Below are positions 12,596-23,535 of a stretch of 28,176 bases of DNA, one piece after another. Position 1 is the first letter of the stretch, and each line of letters opens with the position of its first letter. Source of the stretch: Nymphaea colorata (lineage: Eukaryota; Streptophyta; Magnoliopsida; Nymphaeales; Nymphaeaceae); NCBI RefSeq assembly GCF_008831285.2, contig NW_022205099.1:1-28176 (forward strand), read 5' to 3'. A program made the position numbers and the translations under genes. Under the pieces are notes generated by a model. The model was given only the letters and a program-made list of their open reading frames with translations. It did no database searches and was not told the DNA's origin.

Positions 12596-13623
12596 TTTGT
12601 TAGAAAATGATATAAAATATAAGGACTTTTATGGATGGTAAATACTAAAGCGATTTTCCAAATTTAAAAATAAAAATCTCAAATCATACTCGGCATGGCT
12701 CCATGTTTCATATTTTAGTCTTCTTAGTGGATTTTAGATTTGATCCAAGTACCTTTCTGAGATTTTTTGCATATACTTTAAACAGAAATATAATATAAAC
12801 ACATTTTTGTTTTATGTGCTCCAGATGGTCAGCATTCCGAACACAAATATCTTCATCAAGATAAAGAGTCTTACTAATAATTGGATGTGATATTGATCGT
12901 TCATCGTTAATTAATTAAAAATAAAATATCAACCAGCAGAAGATAATAAGTAAGCTAGCTATTCATGATTACGAAGGTTGCCTTACTGTTAAATAAGGTT
13001 GGCTTTCAGATGGCCCAAAAGGATTGCTTGATTTGCTTTAAAGGCAAGCATAGGGCATCTTTGGGTTTGATGCCTATGTTTTCTGGAGGTAGGTTCGGCA
13101 GACAATCAGCTTCTAAGAAAAGGTAAGCATCTTACTTTTCGATGATTGTGCTTATTTTTCATCGTACACCCGTTATTATAGCAGCTCTTTTTCTTGTACG
13201 TTTCGCCCTTCCATCTACAGTTAACATCGCGGTAGTGCATGAGCGTTTCGACACTAAAAGCCGACTCATCTTCATGACCTTTTTATGGAGCACTTGCTCA
13301 AGATACTCTAGTGTTCATTAATATGAGTTTTTAGACGATATTGGCCTTTTAATCGCGATTTTTTAAATAATAGCAAAAAAACATCGGCCGCCCTTATGAA
13401 TTAGTTGGACCCTCTGTTCGATTTATTTTCTTTTCTTAAATAAAGGATTAAACTTTCATGAATAAGACCACAAAGTCACTCAATTTTGTGGCATAGACCA
13501 CGCTTAGAGTTTGTTATTTAACTGAATAAAAGTCAAAAACATCATTGAAGACTATCTCGAGAAATTTGTAATAAAAGATAGACTATATGATGATTATAGG
13601 ATGGTTTATTGATGTTGGTTTGA
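12596..13623. other. Spacer between genes C and D
   Basis: This is the duplicate of 1879-2905, with no gene seen. It carries the conserved element at 12737-12746 and the conserved block at about 12975-13250, including the inverted repeat GGCATC (13054-13059) and GATGCC (13069-13074). Confidence 0.6.
12737..12746 (-). promoter_or_regulatory. Conserved upstream element of gene C
   Basis: GGATCAAATC on the coding strand, 142-151 bases before the ATG of gene C. It is identical in sequence and position to the elements of A, B and D. Confidence 0.4.
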
Positions 13624-16600
13624 TCAAAGGAGCCCTGTGGTGTAGCAACGCAGTCTGAGTCCATCCCAGGTGTAGCCAGGATCGCAGGAACACATATATC
13701 CCTTTATCCGATTGTAGTTCGTGAAGGTTCCGTTGAGAAGAGCGCGAACAGTTGTGCCTTTGGTGAGGCCAGAAGCTCCCATAGTGTTTGTGACTGCGCT
13801 TCCGGATGGGCACTTCATACAGCTTGAGCTGGTTACCGTGCAGGTCGAATTAAGGACGCAGGAAAGAGTCATCACGTCCCAGAAGTAGCCAGAAACGCAT
13901 GCACAGGCTAAGCTACTTCCTCCGCCGGCCACAGAGTTCGGAATATCGACAGTGCCGCACTGAGTACACAGGCCAGTAACGGGGCTCCAGATGAAGTTTG
14001 CCTGACACTGGCATTCGTAAGGAGAGTAGGAGACTGAGCCGTTGGGACAGCTGGAACAGGTGAAGTTGGGGAGGATGACGCTGTTGGGGGACAAGTGCAG
14101 ACGTTACACACCGGGTCAAAGATCAGTCCCGTGCCCTTGCAGTTGCACTTATCCGCGATACTGGGAGTTACGTCTCCGTACTGTATGGTGGTGCAGCCTA
14201 CGCACTGCATGGTTCCTTTGCTTCCCACAATATTGTGAGAAGGGTTTACGCACCCACAGGTATTCTTGGTGCTATTCCAGACCAGCTTTCCGTTGCAGAC
14301 GCAGTAGGAGAGGTCGGCAGAACCCCCAGCAACTGTGGCAGATGGCGTACACTAGAAACACTTTGCGGCAGCTCCTGTTCCTATGATGATATTGTTAGTG
14401 GCGTTTCCGCAACCACATGAACGGGTAAAACTGCTCCAAATAAGACTAGTAGAGACACAGGCGCATGAATTTATAGTTGCCTTCCCTGTAGTGAAGCCTG
14501 TCGCATTTACACAGCTAAAGCAGATGTAGGAGGAGCCTAAGGGAGAATAGCGGCGTCAGCACCGCAATCGCAGTATCCGGCTGAGTTCCAGGCTGCACTG
14601 GCTATAACGCAGGTGCACGAGTCGTTAGTAGTGCTGACGATCTTGGAGAGTGTGTAGGTGTTGTTTGCACCACAGGTGATGCAGGAGCCGCTAGCCACCA
14701 TAACTTGATTCGGGAAGTAGTTGCAGAGTGCACAGATTTCATCTTTCCAAAAAAATGTTGGCTTGCAAATGCAATCACCGTTGCCATCGCCTCCAACAGA
14801 GTTAGTGGGGCAATCATAACACTAGTTAGTTCCTGTGGTGTACGCAAGAACAAAGTCGCAGATGACGCAGAAACCCTTAGTTGACCAGGAAGCGATGGGG
14901 TCTATACACGTACAGCTGTTGTTTAGATTGTCCACGTTCTTAGAAACGCTGTAAGTACCGGGTTTCCCGCACTCAATGCAGGTGCCATTGGCCAATAATA
15001 CCATTCCTGTAAGACTATTGCAGGGGACACAGCTCGGAGCTTGCTGCCACCAATTCCATACTTGGGATCCAGGACAAATGCAGCCTCCTGTATTGTCGCC
15101 TCCGAGGGAATTGCTGGGGCAAGGTATACAGAAGCTGCCCAAAGATATGAAGTACGAAGTGCTGAGATTGCAGTTGACGCAGAACCCTCGATTGTACCAA
15201 AAATAGCTGGAGTTTACGCAGGCGCAGCTGATGTTATTGCCCACAACTTTCAAAGTAGTGTTCGTGCCGCCTTTACCGCACGTCATGCAAGTACCGTTTT
15301 CGGGAGTCACCACGTTGGCGAAGATGTTGCAGGGCACACAACTGTTGTTTAACCACAAAAGTTTTATTTGCAAGTGCATTTCCAGTTTCCATCGCCTCCT
15401 ACAGAGTTGATTGGACAGATAATACACTTTCCTCCAAATATGTATGAAGTCTTCAAGTCACAAGAGATGCAGAATCCTTCAGGGACCCAGATGAGATCGG
15501 TGCTTATGCAATTGCAGCTGTCGTTAGACGAACTTACCACCTTGGTCGTTGTATTGGTGCCAGTAGTTCCGCAAGCAAGGCAAGTGGTTTTACTTAAGAG
15601 CACATAGTTGCTTAATCCGATACAAGGCACACAAGTATTGGCCTGCCAGACATTCGGCTATTTGCACACGCAACCTCCTTGACCGTCTCCTCGAATGGTT
15701 GTGGCATTGGGACATTCGATACAATTATCATTTACTGTGTAGGCCTTCGTGAGGTCACAGACACAGTTCCAGAAATTACCATTAGCACCTAGAGGACTTA
15801 TGCTATTGTAAGTTATTGGACACCTACATCCGAAAAGGACTGGATCCCAAACAAGCCAATCTGCAGAGCATACGCATGAAGTACTATTTGCTCTTTGAAA
15901 TTTTGTATTACTAAGCCCAACTGAGCACGTGTAGCATGAACCATTACTCGCAAGTACACCGTTCTAAATATCGATGCAAGGGGCACATAAACTCGTACTA
16001 CCCTGCCATAGATATCCTAAACCGCAAATACATTGACCACCTCCGGCACCTCCGAGAGCATTGCTAGGACATGTTTTGCATTTGCCTCCATCAGTAAAGT
16101 CGATAAAACCTTTTTTTAGATCACACAGGCATTTTAAATAATCTTTTTCTAAGGTAGGATATGCGTAAACTTAAGCAGGATTAGTGCACTCACAGTATCC
16201 TTTAGGGTTCCAACTCATACCATTTTCAGCACACATGCAAGAATTAGCTGTAGCCCTGAAATACCCTGTTGTTCTGTGAGATCTACCACAAGTAAAGCAT
16301 TTGCCGTTCAACTCAAACGAATGCACAGATTCGTTGCACGGTATACATTTACCATTAGACCATTCGAATAGCCCGATGCATAGGCATTAACCAAACCCAT
16401 CAGGCCCACTTGCAATTGCCGGTGGGCAAACCGCACAGCCAGTTTCTGAGTTATAGGCCTTTGTATAATCGCACACGCATTGAGTAGGGAATAATCTAAG
16501 GACAAAAAGCTAGGCACAATCACACACTCCAGTGCTTTTATTGAATTTGAGGAAATAACCCTGACACCCGCATACGTTATCCATCGCTTTTACCTCATTA

Positions 16601-18324
16601 GTAGTATAACTTCCATTAGTCCCGCAAGTTGTGCAAGTTCCGTTGTCAAGTTCTACAATGTTCCACATGTAGTTGCATGATACACAGACGGGTTCTTTCC
16701 AGATTTGCATCCCTGGGCATGTACATTTGCCCTTTCCATCTGCTTTTGACCCTGATGGACACAAAATGCATGACCTCCCCCTTTGGTATGCTTTTGAGTA
16801 GTCGCATATGCATTTTCCCCCGTATGCGGAGAGTTTCCAGATGAAGTTAGGCTGACACCCGCACGTTCTTGCTGATCTGGCAATTCCAGTGCCGGCTAGC
16901 AAAGGGCACGTGAAACAGTTTCCGTTGGCAAGCTTTAGCTGGTTGGCCGGGTTGCAGACTTGGGTCGTACAACTGGAAGTGGCGCAGTCGCAGGAATTGG
17001 AAGTTTAGTTCCATTTATATCCATCGATGCATTGGCAAGTATATCGAGAGTAGCCCTTGACTGTATTAGGTATGTTGGAGCAGTTTATGCACGGAAAAGT
17101 AGACCCTCCGATGTAACCTGCTACGTAGTCACATTCACAACTGAATGTATCTGCATTCCAGAAATATTAGGGTGGGCAATCACACCCATTGACTGTGCCT
17201 GTCCCTAAAGTGAGCATTATGTATGGACAATAGACACAGGCCATAAAACTTAGATGAAATTAGGCTCCTATGCAAGAGAAACCCAGATTGTATCCCGGCG
17301 GTGGGATTGAAGGGCTATATATTTTGCCTCCTTCTGAATACACATATGCGTCAACACATCCCAAGGGTGCTCCGGCGAAAATAGCTACTCTTAAAGTGGT
17401 ATTTAATCGGCACAAGCCCCCATTCGTCAGCGTCATATCGGGGTTGAAAGCGAATTCTCTAGACACACACAAGGCTGGATAAAGCGAATAATAATGATAA
17501 TCGTAGTTGCATTGCCAACAAGTTTGTTCAAAGCATCTAGGCGAGCAGGTCCCATTTGCCTCGAGACGAGATGGCCATACACAATTGCACCCGCCCAAGT
17601 AAAATTTTAATCCAGTTTAGCACCCTTAGTAGTTAGTAACGTTAGAACGGTAGATACTTGTCAGCAACCAGCAGCCAATATCGTAATATCCATCAAACCA
17701 TTTTTTAAAATGGCCATAGCAAATCTTACACTACTATTATAACTGCCCAAGCGTAGAGCAAGGAAGGCAGGTGCCAGTGGAATTATCAATATAATTTGTG
17801 CCTATTGCACACCTGCAGTAGGGGGCTTGCCAAAAGAATCCAGGCTGGCAATTGCAGGTTAATCCATCGGATGAACCTGCTCCATATGGTGTTACCCGGC
17901 AGTTAACACAAATAAGTCGATCACCAAAAGCAGTCATGAAAGTCGAATCGTAAACAGCATACGAATAAGATATATACCCAGCTGCTGCGTTGCAGGTTAC
18001 TTATGTAATTGGGGATTGGGTCATCCGTGGGGTTGCAGTTACTTAGTTTAAGTCATCTTCATCCTGAATTGACTGGGTCTGGCGTTTGTCTTCTGACGAG
18101 TGGGAGATGGGAAGGCACTAACCTTTTGACTTGGACCATGCAAAGCCTTCTTTACAGTTGCATTATTCGGAACTTAATGATAGATGCAGAAGACTCTATT
18201 TTGTGTTAGGAATATCTCTGCAACTGACACAGGTGCTATTGACTTTGATTTCTCCTCGTTTGCAGTTTTGACTGAGAGCCAAAAAGGAATACAGCAAGAG
18301 AATGATGACGAACTTGATTCCCAT
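13624..18324 (-). CDS. Gene D: secreted cysteine-rich repeat protein, about 1,567 aa
   Basis: The start is the ATG at 18322-18324 (MGIKFVIILLLYSFLALS, a signal peptide). The stop is TGA at 13624-13626. This is the cleanest of the four genes and the best place to see the architecture. An N-terminal CKRGE module is followed by a Gln/Asp-rich linker, two or three irregular modules, a low-repeat segment (about 17260-17598) rich in Tyr and Pro, then at least six modules of about 100 residues with the core CPxNSxGGDGxGxCxC. Many in-frame TAA and TAG codons fall where Gln fits, for example after IPNTK near the start and at 14822-14824. Breaks shared with gene B lie in the G run at 14086-14090 and at 15356-15365. 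One in the run of three Gs at 14541-14543 is unique to D. Secretion is inferred from the signal peptide; the role is unknown. Confidence 0.87.
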
Positions 18325-19315
18325 TTTGTTAGAAAATGAAATAAATAATAAAGGGCTTTATGGATGGTGGATAATTAGTTCATTTTCCAATTTAAAAGTA
18401 AAAATCTCAAACTAAACTCCAAATGATTTAATGTTTCGCTTTTTAGTCCTCTTAATGCATTTTCGATTTGATCCGAGCCCCTTTGTGGGATTTTTCCAGG
18501 ATGTAAATTAAATAGGAAATATAATATGGTTACATTTTTCTTTTAAGTGTTGCAGAAGCCAGCCGTCTGAGCTTAAGCATCTTCGTCAAAACAGTGGATT
18601 CTTAATTTTGTTGTGTGAGACTTATTGTTCATCGTTATTTCATAAATAAAAAAAGAAATAATCGAACAGAAGAAAATAATAATAAAACGATTACTGGTTC
18701 ATAGGAATATTTTGCTTTTGGCTGAGATGGCGCTAAAATAGCCAAGCAACCACGAGCTAATTTATTTAAAGGTGCAAACAAGCCATCTCTTTTAATATCC
18801 CAATGTCTTCTGCAGGTAGCCAGGAAAGTAGCTTCGAATGAAAGCGAATTTATTTTTACTCATCGATGAAAATCCTCATTTATAATCACATTTACGATTT
18901 CATATCTTGCACATTTGCATCTTGTATCTCCATCTTCAATACGTCGTAGGGATAATAATATTAGAAGTGTGTGAATTATCATGAGCTTTCATCGATAAAG
19001 TTTTTTGAAATGCTCCCACGTTACTCATTCGATGTTTCTCGGATCAACCTTGTTTTTATTAATGGCTTTTTTAATCAAAAATAAGAAAAATTGTATTTGA
19101 AGCTCTGACCGTCTGCATGTATAAGTTGACTTCACTCAGTAAGTTCATGAGCACGTTTAAGTAAAGAATTATGAGCCTCCATGAATTTATCAGCTGATAT
19201 TTATGAATGAAAATCCTGATTAGAATATCAACCAATACAAAATATAGCAAATATGGCTTTTTCAAAGATAAAAAAGGTTATTTGATGGCAAGAAGGATAG
19301 ATATATTGTCTTAGA
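18325..19315. other. 5' flank of gene D and 3' flank of the four-helix gene
   Basis: AT-rich spacer, the duplicate of 7603-8592. It contains the conserved element at 18465-18474. I see no convincing gene; the open frame at 19071-19265 lacks an ATG. Confidence 0.55.
18465..18474 (-). promoter_or_regulatory. Conserved upstream element of gene D
   Basis: GGATCAAATC on the coding strand, 141-150 bases before the ATG of gene D, matching the other three paralogues. Confidence 0.4.
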
Positions 19316-19969
19316 TCAGTTGATTGTTAATTTTCCATCTCGATCTTCGAAGCTGGCAGACAAACGATCATAAACATCCCTGTAGACGTTGGAGCTCCTA
19401 TTCGGAGTGGTTTATTGAGGAACCGTATCTTAGTTGCTTAGAATAGGCTGGGCTAGGGCTGGCTGGCTTGCAGCAGGTTGGTTGCGGGCTGCGTTCCTAG
19501 GGTTCTTTTATCTTATCACCGTAACTATTGCGAAGATGGCTGTCGCCAGAATTAATGGGAAGAGTACGATTCCGTAAATAAGCTATGCGGTCAGGAGAGT
19601 GTTGAAAGGGTCAGCGTACGAGCAGCTGTCTTTAATGTCTTGAGTATAGTTGAGAAAACCGATTACTGTCCAGACAGTTTCGAAGAGGCAAAACAAAACC
19701 GACAGCACGATGAATACTCCCATGAGGCAGGAACTATTTGACTTCTTATCTTTGGCCAATGAAGCTAGTACTGAGAAAAATATAATTCCTGCTACCATGT
19801 TTCCGACTATCCATTCGCTCATGCTGAGATCGATCGGTGCGTTAGGAGAAACATCCCCGATCAATTCGCATGTAGCGTAGATGGGCACTATGAAAATGGA
19901 CATAATGAGGTACCCAATAAAGGCAAGCATGTAGATGACGATTACGATCGGCACCAAGCACTTCTGCAT
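19316..19969 (-). CDS. Four-helix membrane protein, about 217 aa
   Basis: The start is the ATG at 19967-19969 (MQKCLVPIVIVIYMLAFIGY). The stop is TGA at 19316-19318, after GKLTIN. Four hydrophobic segments are visible: residues about 5-30, 50-72, 82-105 and 130-150. The loop between helices 3 and 4 has cysteines and an NYT glycosylation site. After helix 4 comes a polar tail rich in Gln, Asn and Pro (RQKNPRNAARNQPAAS), probably cytosolic. An in-frame TAG at 19583-19585 and several later TAA codons read as Gln; without this the fourth helix and tail are lost. The topology resembles tetraspan proteins, but I do not recognise the family. The gene begins 75 bases after the esterase stop. Its 3' end was copied to 8593-8831. 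Confidence 0.8.
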
Positions 19970-20043
19970 ATTTATCGATAAATTCTGAACCTGATAGTAT
20001 TGTAATCAAATGATTTGTTGAATATAAGCAGTATATTGATTTT

Positions 20044-21149
20044 TCATGGATATAGATCAACAAGGGGAATATAGAAGCGTTTTCCCCAATATGATTAGCT
20101 GTGCTGCCCTCCTTTATCCAGGTAATAGAATAAAGTTTGGTTTGTTTTATATCCAATCTTGCCGAAATGCTGATATACAGTGACTGTCTGGTTTTTCCGT
20201 CCTGACTAGGCCCACTATCACCAGAATCAACATAAAATTGGACGCCAGGATATAGTTTCTAAGTGGAAAGAATTTTCTTGTCAAAATCTTCACTGTTCCA
20301 CCAGAAGCTAGAGCTCATGCAGATGGCCTTGGGGAACTTTGTTGGTCTTGTGTATGTGGCATAACAACTAATCAGGCCTCCCAAACTGCTGCCAGCTATA
20401 CCGTAAGGTCCTTGGATTCTATTCTTCAGCCAATCACTCTCAAGAAGAGGGATAAGTTCTTGCTCGAGGAAATCGAGATATTTATCACCCTTTCCTCCGA
20501 ATTTTTCAGTTGGATCATAAGAGTAAGTGTATTCGTTATTTCTGTCAACGGTATTCCAGACTCCTACGACAATGATTTCCCTCATTTTTCCTTGAGAGGT
20601 GAGCTCGTTGATTGTGCTTTGGATTAGCCAAGCAGTTCCAAAGGCAGCCTGACTATTATTGAATAAATTTTGGCCGTCATGCATGATTAAAACCTCATAC
20701 TTCTTGTAGGCGTTATCAAAGTATGAAGGTGGATAATATATGCTGACCTTTCTAGTGTTTCCTAGGATCTTAGAAGCTACGTTAGTCTTATCAACAATTT
20801 TATTGGCAGCAGGATGGAAGCTAGGATAGATTTAGATGGTCCTGTCACCACCCGTGAATATCTTGTTGTTTCCGAACATCCAGCTGGAATCATTCAGGAG
20901 GAGCTTTACACTAATAGTTACGTTTTATGGGCATAACAAGGCAGTCTTCCATTAGTTTGCAGCTGTTCGATTTAAGGGAACTCCCTTCGTCCATGTTAAA
21001 TTGCAACTGTCTCCTCTGATGTAAATTTGCTGTCCTCCCAGGTTTGTATCAGGATAGTATCCGACGAAGGTTGTGTAAACTGCATTCGGCACGATCTGGA
21101 ATGCCACTGCTGAGAAGATGAGCAGACAGATGATGGAGAGTTTTATCAT
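20044..21149 (-). CDS. Secreted alpha/beta-hydrolase esterase (esterase D / IroE-like)
   Basis: The start is the ATG at 21147-21149 with a signal peptide (MIKLSIICLLIFSAVAFQ). The stop is TGA at 20044-20046, after PLVDLYP. Residues about 20-120 look like a small beta-sandwich, perhaps a starch-binding-like CBM20 domain (IYIRGDSCNLTW, then W, then SSWMFGNNKIF). The hydrolase follows: IMHDGQNLF, the nucleophile elbow GIAGSSLGG, the acid in VDSGDSG and the catalytic histidine in DKGGQHSQSYWGKRF. This is the order expected of the putative esterase family (Pfam Esterase). One base seems to be missing in an A run on the coding strand near 20190-20198, between QDGK and QTVTVYQHF; both frames then match the family. 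In-frame TAA and TAG read as Gln. The substrate is unknown, but an exported ester or glycan-linked ester hydrolase is plausible. Confidence 0.85.
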
Positions 21150-21223
21150 TAAATAATAGATATATTATCTTGTAATTATCATAACTAGCCAGCTAATACG
21201 ATACAAAATAGTACAACATAAAA

Positions 21224-22596
21224 TCAAACGTTGAAATTTTCCTAAGTAGCTTCAAGCTCATCGGTCCTATCGTTCCTTCCTGTTTTGTTTGGCATTTCTA
21301 TCTTCCTAAGCCTAAAACTTGCCACTATGTCTATTAGTAGCAAAGGAATGCCAACCAAGAAGCTAAGGAGCTATCCACATGCGCCAAAGACAGAGTATAA
21401 TAATGAGCTATAAGTTCCAAGAGCACGTACTCCTAACCCTGCAATATATAGCAAAATAAGGCAAATAAAGCCATATCTTGGGATATTGACCTTTGGATAG
21501 ATGATGAGATAGATGATTAAGACATAGGCTATCAGAATACCAATGTAAACCCAAATAAATCGCCACACGAATGAAGAGGACTGGTTTTTAAGGATAAAGG
21601 TCAAACTTGGGAAAGTGGATCTGGATAGGCAAGGATCTAGTTTCAAGTCAAACAAGCCTCCATAGGTTAAATATGTGCAAGAGGTAAGAGAAGTGATAGC
21701 CAAGTTTACTAAAAACCAGTTATAAAGCGGAGCGTAGAAGTGGTCATCGAATTGAGCCATGCTAAGTGCTTTTGGTAAATCCAATTTCGCGAGTGAAAGG
21801 CAAATCAAAATGAGATTGACGATGGCAATAATGAAACCAAAAGCCTGATAAGTTCCAAAAGAACCACTACTGAGGATCTTGTAGACATTGGAGTTGGTAT
21901 TATAATCGTTGGTGACACATCTCTCAACGTCTCGAATATAGGTGAGGGTTTGATTGTTGAGTGAATTATAAGTATCAAGGGAGTCCTTGTAACTGCTGTG
22001 AAGTTTATTGTAGAAGTTGTGGCGAGCGAGTCGCTGCGCAGGTTCAGTAATAGAGTGGAATAGTCATAGCGGCTTTTCATAAGCCCACCATTTATGGTAA
22101 AGAAAGTAAAGTAGAACATAAAGATATACATTAGTAGTGCTACAATGCCTTTTATAAAGACCCTGATTGGCTTTGACCAGTGCTTTTCTATCTGTGAATC
22201 TTCCCGCCCTCTTTTGCAAGTCTTATAGCAATTTATTATCCATATTCATAGGTTCTGCAATCGATTATAATGTCTTTCTTCTGAGTTTTGAGATTTTTGG
22301 TAGTTGCTATCTTTCCGGTACTTGGTTGACTACCTATCCCTTTATTTTTGTATGATATCCCTATGATTAGATTTCTTTTCGTCTTTTGTCCCGCTAAATG
22401 TCGGAAACCTTTTGATTGGAGGCTTGCTGCTTGGCGATTCGGCTGTTTTTTATATTAGTTTAGTTGGGAGCTGAAGATATCATCACGCTAGCTGTCTTTT
22501 TGTTCAATGGTGTTAATTTGTTTTGGGTGATATCTCATCTTCTATATTTTTAATTACTATGCCTTCTTGCGGCTCTCTTGTTTCTAGTTCTTTCAT
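21224..22596 (-). CDS. Six-helix membrane protein with a Gln/Lys-rich cytosolic N-terminus
   Basis: The likely start is the ATG at 22594-22596 (MKELETREPQEG). The stop is TGA at 21224-21226, after ENFNV. The first 140 or so residues are polar and basic with many Gln, mostly encoded by TAA and TAG, and are read by joining two frames near 22515. Six hydrophobic segments follow, including GIVALLMYIFMFYFTFF, AFGFIIAIVNLILICLSLA, WVYIGILIAYVLIIYLIIYP and LLSFLVGIPLLLIDIVASF. Between helices 1 and 2 is a loop of about 100 residues with cysteines and a possible glycosylation site (NNQT). The tail is short and charged. Further single-base breaks lie near 22205 and 22070. I do not recognise the family; a transporter, channel or receptor are all possible. 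It ends 75 bases before the esterase start. Confidence 0.68.
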
Positions 22597-22825
22597 TTTA
22601 TGCAATTTTAAGCTTTGGGGTGCTTCTATTATTATATTTCAATATCAAGGTTATCTTATTTGTTTTATCCATTTATCCTGCTGATGCTTTGACATTGGCT
22701 CCACTCAGTACTTTTTTCCTGGTTTTTGCCTATTCTTTGTGAGTATTATCAAAGTGAGGAGAAAGTATTTCTAATTACTACAATTCTTCTTCAAGTTATT
22801 GACTATCCAGGATCAGTAATGGTCG

Positions 22826-23535
22826 TCATCCTGATAGCATTAGAGGCAGATGGAATCGATTTGATGCGACTGCTAAGCTTGGGCTTTCACTTGAAGAGTA
22901 TGAATCAGAACTAATCTTGCGATCGACCGGCTTTCCTTAAAGGGGAAATAGGTTTTTCCTTTAACGGTGCTTTTTACATAAAAGCTATGAAAGCTCACTA
23001 CATTTCTAATTTGTCAATTGAGACTTATCCTTGATGACGAGTGCACCCTCGCCATCGAATTCTGGCATGATGCCGAATCTCATCCAATAATCAATTGCTC
23101 CAACACTCCAACTATCAGCAGTTATACTTTGATGCCAGCTTATATCTCAGGGGCAATAAAATAGTTCCCTTTCTTGGATTGCTTCAGCTTTGCTTTTAGA
23201 TCCTTGGTTGGGAAAGGAGGGTATTTTAAGACTGGCCGGCCATTATTAATCAATATCTAATCATTAGTAAGAAAACGGTATTGCCCTCTCCATTGGGAGA
23301 GGAGATTCCTAAGGATCGAAGAGACTTGTTCAGCCATTTCTTTAGTGAAAGTGAAAAGTTTGCTATACTAGTTGAGCGTTCCTTGTGGACAGTAGTCATA
23401 GATGACGACAAGGCAATCCTTTTGCACTACATAAAATTAGTGGATGTTGGCGAAGTACAAGTTGGTGGCATTTTTGAAAGGATTGATGATGTCATCAACG
23501 TAAGTTGAGATTTAGGTAAGGTTGTGCCTGATCAT
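22826..23535 (-). CDS. PK3: kinase-like protein, probable pseudokinase
   Basis: Read from the ATG at 23533-23535 to TGA at 22826-22828, with one apparent frame break near 23130. Kinase landmarks in order: a helix-C/strand-4 region (NLYFANIHQFYVV), a hinge (LVVIYDYCPQGTL), a helix-E-like stretch (AEQVSSILRNLLSQ), a catalytic-loop position read as FLTNDQILINNG, an APE motif (NYFIAPEI), the helix-F motif DSWSVGAIDYW and a C-lobe end (LLCKKHRQRKNLFPL). The HRD and DFG residues are not present where expected. The glycine-rich loop and strand-3 lysine are also not visible, because this start overlaps the end of PK2. Either the N-lobe is missing or PK2 and PK3 form one two-domain protein. The C-terminus is Ser-rich. 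Kinase fold likely, activity unlikely. Confidence 0.6.

Larger units (their letters stand above)
10705..19558. repeat. Tandem segmental duplication, copy 2
   Basis: This is the partner of 1-8831. It contains the 5' two thirds of gene C, all of gene D, their flanks and the 3' end of the four-helix membrane protein gene, which is intact here because its 5' part continues to 19969. The two copies are direct repeats with about 1.9 kb of sequence between them (8832-10704), which is the 3' part and 3' flank of gene C. Confidence 0.93.

Noticed and set aside
14042-14386. Plus-strand open frames across gene D (also 3324-3530 and 4320-4631)
   Set aside because: They are antisense to the Cys-rich modules; their apparent Cys and Arg richness comes from the opposite reading of the CxxC codons.
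19071-19265. Hydrophobic open frame of 64 codons, kept in both duplicate copies (also about 8345-8537)
   Set aside because: It begins at TTG with no in-frame ATG nearby, several changes between the copies alter residues, and the region reads as AT-rich spacer. Retention of an open frame is weak evidence when only TGA is a stop.
23281-23508. Plus-strand open frame of 75 codons
   Set aside because: The opposite strand encodes the hinge and helix-E part of PK3, so this is an antisense shadow.
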